A program made the position numbers and the translations under genes. DNA of 61,142 nt from Reyranellaceae bacterium (GTDB lineage Bacteria > Pseudomonadota > Alphaproteobacteria > Reyranellales > Reyranellaceae), in the NCBI GenBank assembly GCA_022844045.1, contig JALHMM010000019.1, forward strand, positions 1 through 61,142, given 5' to 3'. The notes below the pieces were generated by a model. The model worked only from the letters and a program-made list of their open reading frames with translations. It was not told the origin of the DNA and did not search any database. Positions 1-8,849 of the stretch are shown piece after piece. Within the stretch, counting starts at the first letter, position 1. The number at the start of each line of letters is the position of its first letter.

Positions 1-3000
1 CCGCCCGCTCCGACCCCGGCGCCGGCGCCCGCGCCGCAGCAAGCCGCACCCAAGTCGCCCGCCACACCGCCAGCGCCGGCGCCCTTCAGCCATGTCCGCA
101 CCACGATCACCGCCGATCGCGGCGCGCCCGAGGCCTGCCTGCATTTCAGCCAGGCGCTCGACGATACCGCCCGGGTGAAGTACGCCGACTTCGTCGCCAT
201 CGAGCCCGAGACCAAGGCGGCGATCACCGTCACCCGCGAACGCATCTGCATCGGCGGCCTGTCCTACGGCGTCGACTACGCCGTCACCATCAAGGCCGGC
301 CTGCCCGCCGCCAATGGCAACAAGATCCTCGCCGAGGACAAGGTCGACGTCGCCTTCGGCGAGCGTCCGCCCGTCGTCTCCTTCGCCGGCAAGGGCCACA
401 TCCTGCCGCGCCAGTCGACCGCCGGCCTGCCGGTCACCACGGTCAACGTCTCCAAGGTCAACGTCGCGCTCTACCGTATCGGCGAGCGCTTGCTGCCACG
501 CCTGAGCAAGAGCGCGTTCTCGGAGTCGTCCGACGACGAGGACGCGGCCACCGACCGCAAAGTGATGACACCCTGGAATCTCAGGACCTTCCGCGAATCA
601 CAGGGCGCGCTGATGTGGACAGGCAGCATGGAGGTGCGCAACGTCCAGAACACCGCCGTCACCACCGCGATCCCGATCCGCGAGATGGTCAAGGACTGGA
701 AGCCGGGCGCCTATGTCGTGGTCGCCTGGAACGCCGCCGACGGCACGCTCGAACACCTGCTGTCCGACGAAAACGAGGAGCGCTACGAGCAGCGCTTCGC
801 CGCCCAGTGGCTGTTCGACTCGGATATCGGCATCACCAGCTTCAGCGCCCGCGACGGACTCACGGTCTTCGTGCGCTCGCTGCACACCGCCCAGCCGTTG
901 GCCGGCATCGAGCTTTCGCTGATCGCGCGCAACAACGACGAGCTGGCCCGTCTGACCACCGACGCCTCGGGCAAGGTCGTGTTCCCCGGTGGCCTGCTGG
1001 CCGGCGCGGGCGCCATCGAGCCGATCTCGCTGATGGCCTTCGACAAGGCGCGTTCGGACTTCAACCACCTCGACCTGACCAAGGCCGCCTTCGACTTCTC
1101 CGATCGCGGCGTCGAAGGCCGCGTCACACCCGGTCCGGTCGACGGATTCATCTACACCGATCGCGGCATCTATCGCCCGGGCGAGACGGTCAACGTCATG
1201 ACCCTGCTGCGCGATCGCGCCGGCAACGCCGTCGAGGGCGTACCGGTGACCATGATCGTGCGCCGTCCCGACGGCGTGGAGTTCCGCCGCCAGGCGCTGC
1301 AGGCGCAGGCCGCCGGCGGCCTGCACTTCCCGGTCGAGCTGACCCGCACCGCCCGGCGCGGCAAGTGGTCGGTCGCGGCCTATCTCGATCCCAAGGCCGA
1401 GCCGGTCAGCCGCGTCGAGTTCAGCGTCGAGGACTTCATCCCGCAGAAGCTCAAGGTGCAGATCTCGACCCGCGCCACGGTGCTGAAAGCCGCGACCGCC
1501 TTCCAGGTCGATGTGCAGGCCGACTTCCTCTATGGCGCGCCGGCCGCCGGCCTCGAAGGCGAGGCCGAGCTGACGGTCAAGGCCGATCCCAACCCCTTCC
1601 CCAAGGAAGTGGGTTTCCGCTTCGGCGACGTCGACGAGCGCATCAGTCCTGAATTGGAGAAGCTCGAGCTCGCCAACATGGACGAGCGCGGCCGTTCGCA
1701 GGTCCGCACCACGGTGAGTCTGAAGGAGGTGCCGATGGCGCCGCTGACGGGCGAGCTGAAGGTGTCGGTGCTCGAGCCCGGCGGCCGTGCCACCGGCGAC
1801 CAGCTCACCATCCCGGTCCGACTGCGCAACCTCTATATCGGTGTGAAGCCGCTGTTCACCGGCGCCAGTGCCGAGGAAGGCCGCGACGCGGCGTTCGAGA
1901 TCATCGCGCTGGATCCCGACGGCGCCCGCGTCGGCACCAAGGGGCTGGAGTGGCGCCTGGTGAAGGAGAACCGCCGCTTCCAGTGGTACCGCGACGACAA
2001 CACCTGGCGCTGGCGCGAATACGTGACCGACGCCGTCGTCGCCCAGGGCACGCTCGACACCGAGGCCGGCAAGGCCGGCACGATCCGCCATCCGGTGAAC
2101 TGGGGCGGCTATCGTTTGATCCTCACCAATGGCGAGAACCGCACGGTCTATCGCTTCTACGCCGGTTGGGGCGCCGAGGTCGCCAAGAAGGAGACCCCGG
2201 ACACCGCCGCCGTCACCGCCGACAAGACGGCCTACGTCGCCGGCGATGTCGCCAAGCTGCGCGTCGAAGCGCCGTTCGACGGTGAGGCGCTGCTGGTCGT
2301 CGCCAACGACCGCATCGTCGAGTCGCGCCTGATCCGGGTCTCTGCCGCGGGCACGACCGTTGAGGTTCCCGTGTCAGGCGATTGGGGTGCCGGCGCCTAT
2401 GCGCTGGTCACCGCCTATCGACCGCTGAACCGCGCCGAGCGCGCGCCGGTGCGTGCCGTCGGCCTGGCCTGGCTGGGCATCGACCCGGCGACTCGCTCGC
2501 TGCAGGTCGCGATCGACGCGCCGGAACGCATCCGTCCCCGTACCTCGATCACGCTGCCGGTCAAGGTGGCCAATGCCGGCACGAGTGAGGTCTACGTCAC
2601 CCTCGCCGCCGTCGACGAAGGCATCCTGCAGCTCACGCGTTTCCGCTCGCCCAAGCCGGTCGAGCATTATTTCGGCAAGCGCATGCTGGGCATCTTCATG
2701 CGCGACGACTACGGCAAGTTGCTCGACGACAAGGCCGACGGCGTCGGCCGGCTGCGCGAGGGCGGCGACGCCGCGGGCGGCGTCGGGCTCGACGTCGTGC
2801 CGATCAAGGTGGTCTCGCTGTTCTCGGGCATCGTCAAGCTTGGCGCCGACGGCACCGCGCAGATCAAGTTCGACGTGCCTGATTTCAGCGGTCAGCTACG
2901 CCTGATGGCCGTCGCTTACGACAAGACCCGCGTCGGCGCCGCCGAAGGCCGCATGTTCGTGCGCGACGCGTTGACCAGCGACCTCGTGCTGCCGCGCTTC

Positions 3001-4818
3001 CTGGCACCGGGAGACCGTAGCCAGGCGACGATCTCGCTGCACAACGTCGAGGGCCAGGCCGGCGACTATACGGTCAAGGTCACGACCACGGGCTCGGTGA
3101 TCCTCACCGGCGACGACACGCGAGTCGTGACGCTGCCTGCCGGTCGCCGCGAGCAGTACGTGGTGCCGGTCGCCGGCGACGTGGTCGGCCTCGGCTCGGT
3201 CACCATGGCGATCACCGGCCCGGGCAATTTCTCGGTGAGCCGCACCTGGGACATCGAGACCCGCGCGCCGCAGGCGCCGATCACGCGCCAGTCGATGGAG
3301 CAGATCGCATCGGGCAACGAGCTGCGCATCGATCGCGAGCTGCTGTCCGGCTTCCTGCCGGGCACGGCGATGGCGTCGGTGGCGCTGTCGAGCACGCGGA
3401 CCTTCGACGTCGCCGCCCTGCTGCAGTCGCTCGACCGCTACCCCTATGGCTGCCTCGAGCAGACCACCAGCCGCGCCCTGCCGCTGCTCTACTTCAACGA
3501 CGTCGCCTATCTCGGCGGCGTGAAGGAGGACCGCGCCATTCCGCGCCGCATCCAGGAGGCGGTCTACAGCGTGCTCGACCGTCAGACCTTCGATGGCGGC
3601 TTCGGCATGTGGAGCGTCTATAGCGGGCCGGCCGACCAGTGGCTGCAGATCTACAGCGTCGACTTCCTGCTGCGCGCCCGGGACAAGAACTATGTCGTGC
3701 CCGAAGCGCAGCTGCGTCGCTCGTTGCAGTGGGTGCAGCGCTACGCGCCGCAGATGGCGCCCAACGCCCAGGCCTATGCCTGGTACCTGCTGGGCCGCGC
3801 CGGCATCTCCGACGCCGGCCGCGTGCGCTACTTCCAGGATACGTCGTCCGACAAGATGACCGGCGCGCTGTCGCACGCCCATCTCGCCGCCGCCCTGTCG
3901 CTGGTCGGCGAACGCGGTCGCGCCGAGGCGGCGTTCCGCGTCGCGCTCGAGAAGGTCGGCACGGCGCCGGACCACGACTACTACGGCACGGCGCTGCGCG
4001 ACATCGCAGCCCTGGTGGCGCTGGCGCCGGAGATCGGCCAGCGCGCCGCCGCACAGCGCCTGTCGATGCAGCTCGCCGCGCAGAGCCGTGTCGATGTGCG
4101 CCGCACGACGACGCAGGAGAAGGCCTGGATGCTGCTGGCCAGCGCCACCGAGCTGCAGGGCTCCAGCCCGCTCGACCTGATCGTCGACGGCAAGGAGGTC
4201 AAGCCGCAAGCCGGTACCGCTGTCGCCTACAACCTAGACCGCGACGCGCTGGCGCGCGGCTTCGTGATCAAGAACGTGGCACCGGGCAATGCCTGGGCCA
4301 TGGTCTCGGCACGCGGCGTGCCGGCGCAGCCGCTGCCGGCCGACAGCAAGGGCGTGATCATCGAGCGTGAGTTCCGCACGCTCAGCGGCGGCATGGCCGA
4401 CCTGTCGCGCGTGCGCCAGAACGACAGGGTCGTGGTGATGATCGACATCACCTCGACGACGCAGACCTACCACGAGATGGCGCTGCTCGATCTGCTGCCG
4501 GCGGGCTTCGAGATCGAGAGCGTGCTGACCGAGGAGTACAAGTGGATGGCGCGGCTGGGCAAGCCGTCCTCGACCGAGGCGCGCGACGATCGCTTCTTCG
4601 CCGCCTTCGAGTTCGGTTCGCGCGACTGGCCGGCCGGCTGGCGCCCGTGGTGGCAGGACGAGTCGCCCAAGCGCGGCCGCTTGATGCGCTTGGCCTACGT
4701 GGTACGCGCGGTGACACCGGGCAGCTACGTGCTGCCGGCCACGCAGATCGAGGACATGTACAACCCCGAGATCTTCGCCCGCACGAGTGCCCAACGCGTG
4801 ACGATCCTCAGCCGGTAA
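1..4818 (+). CDS. Alpha-2-macroglobulin family protein, 5' end outside window
   Basis: The frame is open from base 1 and starts upstream, so only the C-terminal ~1605 residues are present. It begins with a Pro/Ala-rich linker (about 28 residues), the usual spacer between a lipid-anchored N-terminus and the first MG domain. A long series of beta-rich MG domains follows, then the thioester motif CLEQ (codons 3451-3462) in the helical thioester domain, and a C-terminal receptor-like domain. Bacterial A2Ms are periplasmic protease traps: cleavage of the bait region exposes the Cys-Gln thioester, which captures the protease. pbpC lies directly downstream, the conserved genomic partner, suggesting joint defence and repair of the envelope. 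The intact CLEQ says this is the thioester-competent class. Confidence 0.93.
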   Translation, partial: PPAPTPAPAPAPQQAAPKSPATPPAPAPFSHVRTTITADRGAPEACLHFSQALDDTARVKYADFVAIEPETKAAITVTRERICIGGLSYGVDYAVTIKAGLPAANGNKILAEDKVDVAFGERPPVVSFAGKGHILPRQSTAGLPVTTVNVSKVNVALYRIGERLLPRLSKSAFSESSDDEDAATDRKVMTPWNLRTFRESQGALMWTGSMEVRNVQNTAVTTAIPIREMVKDWKPGAYVVVAWNAADGTLEHLLSDENEERYEQRFAAQWLFDSDIGITSFSARDGLTVFVRSLHTAQPLAGIELSLIARNNDELARLTTDASGKVVFPGGLLAGAGAIEPISLMAFDKARSDFNHLDLTKAAFDFSDRGVEGRVTPGPVDGFIYTDRGIYRPGETVNVMTLLRDRAGNAVEGVPVTMIVRRPDGVEFRRQALQAQAAGGLHFPVELTRTARRGKWSVAAYLDPKAEPVSRVEFSVEDFIPQKLKVQISTRATVLKAATAFQVDVQADFLYGAPAAGLEGEAELTVKADPNPFPKEVGFRFGDVDERISPELEKLELANMDERGRSQVRTTVSLKEVPMAPLTGELKVSVLEPGGRATGDQLTIPVRLRNLYIGVKPLFTGASAEEGRDAAFEIIALDPDGARVGTKGLEWRLVKENRRFQWYRDDNTWRWREYVTDAVVAQGTLDTEAGKAGTIRHPVNWGGYRLILTNGENRTVYRFYAGWGAEVAKKETPDTAAVTADKTAYVAGDVAKLRVEAPFDGEALLVVANDRIVESRLIRVSAAGTTVEVPVSGDWGAGAYALVTAYRPLNRAERAPVRAVGLAWLGIDPATRSLQVAIDAPERIRPRTSITLPVKVANAGTSEVYVTLAAVDEGILQLTRFRSPKPVEHYFGKRMLGIFMRDDYGKLLDDKADGVGRLREGGDAAGGVGLDVVPIKVVSLFSGIVKLGADGTAQIKFDVPDFSGQLRLMAVAYDKTRVGAAEGRMFVRDALTSDLVLPRFLAPGDRSQATISLHNVEGQAGDYTVKVTTTGSVILTGDDTRVVTLPAGRREQYVVPVAGDVVGLGSVTMAITGPGNFSVSRTWDIETRAPQAPITRQSMEQIASGNELRIDRELLSGFLPGTAMASVALSSTRTFDVAALLQSLDRYPYGCLEQTTSRALPLLYFNDVAYLGGVKEDRAIPRRIQEAVYSVLDRQTFDGGFGMWSVYSGPADQWLQIYSVDFLLRARDKNYVVPEAQLRRSLQWVQRYAPQMAPNAQAYAWYLLGRAGISDAGRVRYFQDTSSDKMTGALSHAHLAAALSLVGERGRAEAAFRVALEKVGTAPDHDYYGTALRDIAALVALAPEIGQRAAAQRLSMQLAAQSRVDVRRTTTQEKAWMLLASATELQGSSPLDLIVDGKEVKPQAGTAVAYNLDRDALARGFVIKNVAPGNAWAMVSARGVPAQPLPADSKGVIIEREFRTLSGGMADLSRVRQNDRVVVMIDITSTTQTYHEMALLDLLPAGFEIESVLTEEYKWMARLGKPSSTEARDDRFFAAFEFGSRDWPAGWRPWWQDESPKRGRLMRLAYVVRAVTPGSYVLPATQIEDMYNPEIFARTSAQRVTILSR

Positions 4819-4841
4819 GATCGTGCGTAACTGGCTGAATA

Positions 4842-4968
4842 CCTTCCCCCGGAGGGGGAAGGTGCCCGAAGGGCGGATGGGGGATGCCGAAGACGGACTC
4901 ATGCATTCGTCTTCAACATCCCCCTTCCGTCGCGCTGACGCGCGCCACCTTCCCCCTCCGGGGGAAGG
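4842..4968 (+). repeat. Palindromic repeat family A, copy 1
   Basis: This 127-bp element is bounded by the hairpin CCTTCCCCCGGAGGGGGAAGG at its left end and a near-identical hairpin at its right end. The two halves also pair with each other. The left arm carries the small hairpin GCCCGAAGGGC, the right arm a longer GTCGCGC/GCGCGCC-type hairpin, so the element has a direction. Copies at 9788, 21611 and 25685 share both ends and the GGGGGATG...CATCCCCC inner segments. It occupies the gap between the A2M gene and pbpC, and its last bases form the probable ribosome-binding site of pbpC. Confidence 0.9.
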
Positions 4969-4972
4969 GAAA

Positions 4973-7120
4973 TTGCGACGCTTCCTCCGCCGCTCAGCGA
5001 TCGCGGTCACGCTTGGTGGTCTCGCCACCGCCGCCTCGCTGCTCACGCTCGACCGCGTCTTCCCGCCCGACCTGTCGCGCTATGAAGCCCGCTCGCTCGA
5101 GGTGCGCGATGCCGACGGTCGCCTGCTGCGCGCCTTCACCACCGCCGACGGCAAGTGGCGGCTGAAGGCCACGGTCGACGATGTCGACCCGCTCTACCTT
5201 TCCCTGCTGAAGTCCTACGAGGACAAGCGCTTCGACAGCCACACCGGCGTCGACCCCATCGCCATGCTGCGCGCCACCGAGCAATGGATCAGCCATCGCC
5301 GAATCATTTCAGGCGCCTCGACGCTCTCGATGCAGGCCGCCCGGCTGCTCGAGCAGGATCGCGGCCCGCGCCGCACCTTGGGCGCCAAGCTGCGCCAGAG
5401 CGCGCGGGCGCTACAGCTGGAGTGGCGCTACTCCAAGGCCGAGATCCTCTCGATCTACCTCACCTTGGCGCCCTTCGGCGGCAACATCGAGGGCGTGCGC
5501 GCCGCTTCGCTCTCTTACTTCGGCAAGGAGCCCAAGCGGCTGACCGCCGCCGAGGCCGCCTTGCTGGTGGCTCTGCCGCAGTCGCCCGAACGCCGCCGGC
5601 CGGATCGGCGCCCCGCCCTCGCCCAGTCTGCGCGCAACGTGGTGCTGGCCCGCGCGCTGGAGCGCGGCGTGATCCCGGCCTCCGTGGCGCATCAGGCAAC
5701 GCAGGCCGCAGCGCCCGATCGCCGGCTGGCGATGCCCTTCGTGGCGCCGCACGTGGCCCAGTACCTCGCCGCGCGCTCATCCAAAGGCGCCATCGTTATC
5801 ACCACCTTGCGCCGCGAGATCCAGGACTCCGCCACACGCCTAGCCGCAGATGAGCGCGCGCGGCTGGGCGACGGCGCCGACATCGCCATCGTCATCATCG
5901 ACAACAAGCGCCACAGCATCGCCGCCTGGCATGGCGGCGGCTTCTTTGGCCGCCAGGGCCAGGTCGATCTCGTGCGCGCGCGCCGCTCGCCCGGCTCGAC
6001 GCTCAAGCCGCTGATCTACGGCGTCGCCTTCGACGATCGCGTCGCCCATCCCGATACCTTGATCGACGACGTGCCGCTGCGCTTCGGCGAGTGGATGCCG
6101 CGCAACTTCGACCGTGGGCACCAGGGTACGGTGAGCGTGCGCCATGCCCTGCAGCAGTCGCTCAACGTGCCCGCCGTCGCCATGCTCGAGCGCATCGGTG
6201 CCCAGCGCTTCCTGGCGATGCTGCGCCAGGCCGGCGTGTCGCCCGCTTTGCCGAGGACCGGCGATCTCGGTGGGTCGCTGGCGATCGGCCTGGGTGGTGT
6301 GGCGCTCTCGCCGCTGGAGCTGGCGACGCTTTACGCCGGCCTGGCGAACGACGGCGTCGTGGTGAAGCCGCGTCTGATCGCTGACGAGCAAGACACGCCC
6401 AGCATGCGCCTGATCGGCGCCGCCGCGGCGTGGCAGATCACCGACGCGCTGGCCAACGCGCCGATGCCCGACGGCTGGGCCTCGCTGCCGCGTTCCTATG
6501 ACGGCCGCCGCACCGGCAGCCGACAGATCGCCTTCAAGACCGGCACGTCCTATGGCTTCCGCGATGCCTGGGCGGCCGGATATAGCGGCGCCTACACCGT
6601 CGTCGTCTGGGTCGGCCAGCCCGACGGCACGCCGCGTCCCGGCGCCTTCGGTCGCGAGACCGCGCTGCCGATCCTGCTGAAGATGTTCGACCGCCTGCCC
6701 GGCGAGCTGGCGACGCGCCCGCAGCCGCCGGCCGATACCCTGCTGGTGGCGCGCAACGCCGATCTGCCGCCGGCGCTGCGCCGCTTCCAAGGTTCCGCCG
6801 CGCGCATGACGGCCGCCACGGCGCCGCCGACCCGACCCGCCACGGGTACGATCTCTACGCCGATGAGCAAGCCGCCGCGCATCCTCTACCCGCCGTCATC
6901 AGCGGTGATCGACCTCGGCGCCGACGACGCGATCGTGCCGCTGCAAGCTGATGGCGGCTCGGGCCAATTGCGCTGGCTGATCGACGGCAAGCCCCTGCCG
7001 ATCGACCGTTTCGCCAAGGATCAGACCTGGCGACCCGACGGCCCCGGCGTGACCCAGATCACGGTGATCGATTCCGAGGGCCGCAGCGCCTCGGCCAGGG
7101 TGCGAATCGTGAGGCCGTGA
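4973..7120 (+). CDS. pbpC: Penicillin-binding protein 1C
   Basis: Bifunctional peptidoglycan glycosyltransferase/transpeptidase of the PBP1C type. After an N-terminal membrane anchor come the GT51 domain, with the catalytic Glu in SYEDKRF, and a transpeptidase domain with SxxK as STLK, SxN as SLN and the KTG box as KTGTS. The C-terminal domain is the PBP1C-specific beta domain. I start it at TTG 4973, four bases after a family A repeat whose end reads GGGGGAAGGG. Upstream in-frame starts, such as GTG 4823, would translate the whole repeat as an Arg/Pro/Ser-rich leader before the anchor, which is unlikely. It follows the A2M gene, its usual partner. Confidence 0.9.
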   Translation: MRRFLRRSAIAVTLGGLATAASLLTLDRVFPPDLSRYEARSLEVRDADGRLLRAFTTADGKWRLKATVDDVDPLYLSLLKSYEDKRFDSHTGVDPIAMLRATEQWISHRRIISGASTLSMQAARLLEQDRGPRRTLGAKLRQSARALQLEWRYSKAEILSIYLTLAPFGGNIEGVRAASLSYFGKEPKRLTAAEAALLVALPQSPERRRPDRRPALAQSARNVVLARALERGVIPASVAHQATQAAAPDRRLAMPFVAPHVAQYLAARSSKGAIVITTLRREIQDSATRLAADERARLGDGADIAIVIIDNKRHSIAAWHGGGFFGRQGQVDLVRARRSPGSTLKPLIYGVAFDDRVAHPDTLIDDVPLRFGEWMPRNFDRGHQGTVSVRHALQQSLNVPAVAMLERIGAQRFLAMLRQAGVSPALPRTGDLGGSLAIGLGGVALSPLELATLYAGLANDGVVVKPRLIADEQDTPSMRLIGAAAAWQITDALANAPMPDGWASLPRSYDGRRTGSRQIAFKTGTSYGFRDAWAAGYSGAYTVVVWVGQPDGTPRPGAFGRETALPILLKMFDRLPGELATRPQPPADTLLVARNADLPPALRRFQGSAARMTAATAPPTRPATGTISTPMSKPPRILYPPSSAVIDLGADDAIVPLQADGGSGQLRWLIDGKPLPIDRFAKDQTWRPDGPGVTQITVIDSEGRSASARVRIVRP

Positions 7121-7268
7121 CCGACAAACCCTGTATTCCAATTTGGCATCGACAATGAAATATCTTCGGTAAGAGAAGCGGCGCGCGGCGGATAGAGTTG
7201 GCGTGACGCCCTTCGTGCCGCCGCGCATCCGCTCCGGCGATCGTCGTGGCTTCGCGACGGAGTTCCGC

Positions 7269-8039
7269 ATGATCATCGGCATCGAGGGCACCGGCTCCCA
7301 GGGCTGGGGCGATCTTGACCTGCGTCGCACATTCGTGCGGCGTATCCTGCACTCCACCACCCATCGGCCGGCGAGCTACTTCATCGGCCCGGGCAATACC
7401 GGCATGGATGGCAGCACGATCATCGCCGGCGCCTACCAGGCGCTGGTCAACGGCGCGCACAACGCCCCGATCATCCTCGTCGGCTACAGTCGCGGCGCCG
7501 CATACTGCATGGAGATCGCCAAGCGCTGGAAGAAGCCGATCGACATCCTGGTCCTGTTCGACGCCGTGGCCCGACAGGGCGATATCGACATTCCCGAGAA
7601 GGTCCCGGGCAACGTGGTGAAGTGCTTCCACGCATACAGGGACGCGAGGACAGGCTCGCGCTACTTCTTCGGCAACGTCGGCCTCTATCCCGAATCCAGG
7701 TCGACGGACTTCAAGAAGAAGATGTTCCCAGGATCGCATGGCGCCATCGGCGGGACTTGGTACGACGCGGCGAACGACGAAGGCACGAAAGGCAACTACA
7801 CTGGCGCGGCTGTCACCCGGGCGTTCGGGGGTGGTGTGGATGACCGGCAGAAACTGCCGGTGGGGATGAGCGCGACGACCGACATCATCGCCGACAAGAA
7901 GGCAGCCGTCGCGGTCGCCGACTGGATTTGGCCACTGCTGGTAGAGGCCGGCGTCGTTCCAGCCAAGTCCGAGCGGTACAGCACCGCCCCGCCCTTCAGC
8001 GGTAGCCGCACGCCCGGCGTCCGCAACGTCATCAAGTGA
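7269..8039 (+). CDS. DUF2235-like alpha/beta hydrolase
   Basis: A 256-residue protein with a serine-hydrolase pattern. A glycine-rich N-terminal strand (IIGIEGTGSQGWG) is followed by the nucleophile elbow GYSRG (Ser74), an acid in VLFDAV (Asp98) and a His in FPGSHGAIGG (His157). The order and the FxGxHxxxGG context match DUF2235 proteins, a family that includes type VI phospholipase effectors. No secretion signal, VgrG, PAAR or immunity gene is adjacent, so an effector role is only a possibility. The ATG at 7269 is preceded by GGAG with a 6-base gap; a longer GTG start at 7203 lacks that support. It stands alone, next to a phage-like fragment. Confidence 0.6.
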   Translation: MIIGIEGTGSQGWGDLDLRRTFVRRILHSTTHRPASYFIGPGNTGMDGSTIIAGAYQALVNGAHNAPIILVGYSRGAAYCMEIAKRWKKPIDILVLFDAVARQGDIDIPEKVPGNVVKCFHAYRDARTGSRYFFGNVGLYPESRSTDFKKKMFPGSHGAIGGTWYDAANDEGTKGNYTGAAVTRAFGGGVDDRQKLPVGMSATTDIIADKKAAVAVADWIWPLLVEAGVVPAKSERYSTAPPFSGSRTPGVRNVIK

Positions 8040-8414
8040 CATGACCGTCGCCCGGCGGTGGTGGCGCATAGCGCCTCGCACGTTCGCGCGCAGGTTCGGA
8101 ATCCGACGCGCGAACAAAGCGATATCCGTATCGGCGCCCCGCAGTGAGGGGCTGGGCTCAGGCGATCTTCATGGGCACTCTCGTGGTCGCGCCGTAATCG
8201 TCCCAGCGTGATCGTAGCAAGATGGTCGCTGATCGGACCCGCGCACTCCGCATCTGGGATCGGCCATCGAGGCAATACGACCCTGCGGGGGCGGAACTTT
8301 CGCTACGGCCGCAGCAGATTTTCCCGCCCATTGCGCGCGCGTAGCTGCGGAAATGGAAGAGATTGTTTCCGGGCGGTACACCGGTGGCAGCTTTTTCCAA
8401 CCGGAGTCCGCCTC
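8040..8414. other. Non-coding 375-bp gap next to a phage-like remnant
   Basis: No gene with family features was found on either strand. Short open frames exist (for example 8158-8400 on the minus strand) but show no recognisable domain or good ribosome-binding site. Base composition is more even than in the flanking genes, and the gap leads into the phage-type fragment at 8415. It may be decayed mobile DNA. Confidence 0.5.
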
Positions 8415-8849
8415 ATGGCCCGCGACCGTGTCATCCCGTCAGACATCTGGACCTGGGAGGCCGTCATCGACTGCGCAGCGATGACCCGCCTCCTGTTCAT
8501 CGGCATCTGGAGCTTCGCCGACGATTTCAGCGTCCGGCCCCTGAGGCCGCGCACCATCAGGATGCAGGTGTTTCCAGGCGACACCATAGAAAACGATAGC
8601 GTGCGCGCGATGATCGACGAGCTGGCGGCGCGCAGATTGGTGCATGTCTACGAGGTCGAGGGTCAGGAATACGTCGAGATCGTCGACTGGTGCCAATTCC
8701 AGCGTGTCAGCAAGCGCGCCAGACGCCGATATCCGCCGTTCCCGTCTCCCGTCGACGCTGGGGCGACGGATGAGGGCGTGCCGGCGCAGCAACACCGCTC
8801 AACCATAGCAAACCATTGCAAAGCCCCTCGCCCGACCCGGGCGAAGCGC
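8415..8849 (+). pseudogene. Truncated phage replication-type protein
   Basis: An ATG at 8415, with CGGAG 8 bases upstream, opens a frame whose first ~100 residues look like the N-terminus of phage and plasmid-type proteins of the form MARxRxIxPxxW...LLFIGIW...FADD, RxIxMQVFPGD and VHVYEVEGQEYV. Those proteins resemble replication-organiser winged-helix proteins. After about residue 115 the sequence becomes Arg-rich and meets no stop before the convergent HMG-CoA lyase gene at 8850. The frame stays open only as antisense of that gene. The C-terminus therefore appears lost, leaving a remnant. The end given here is the boundary with the next gene, not a real stop. Confidence 0.5.
8829..8843 (-). 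terminator. Possible terminator of HMG-CoA lyase gene
   Basis: A perfect 6-bp stem (CGCCCG/CGGGCG) with a 3-base loop lies 7 bases past the stop codon on the minus strand. The downstream tract is AGGGGCTTTGC, so the U-run is poor and termination may be partial. Confidence 0.35.

Noticed and set aside
598..2091. Long antisense open frame in the A2M gene
   Set aside because: It is a GC-rich shadow of a protein with clear A2M domains and a thioester motif; no domain is visible in the antisense product.
4842..4968. Family A repeats as a CRISPR array or IS
   Set aside because: Copies are kilobases apart, palindromic and ~125 bp, with no spacer series and no transposase coding capacity.
8158..8400. 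An 80-codon minus-strand ORF in the 8040-8414 gap
   Set aside because: No ribosome-binding site, no recognisable domain, low support beyond being open.
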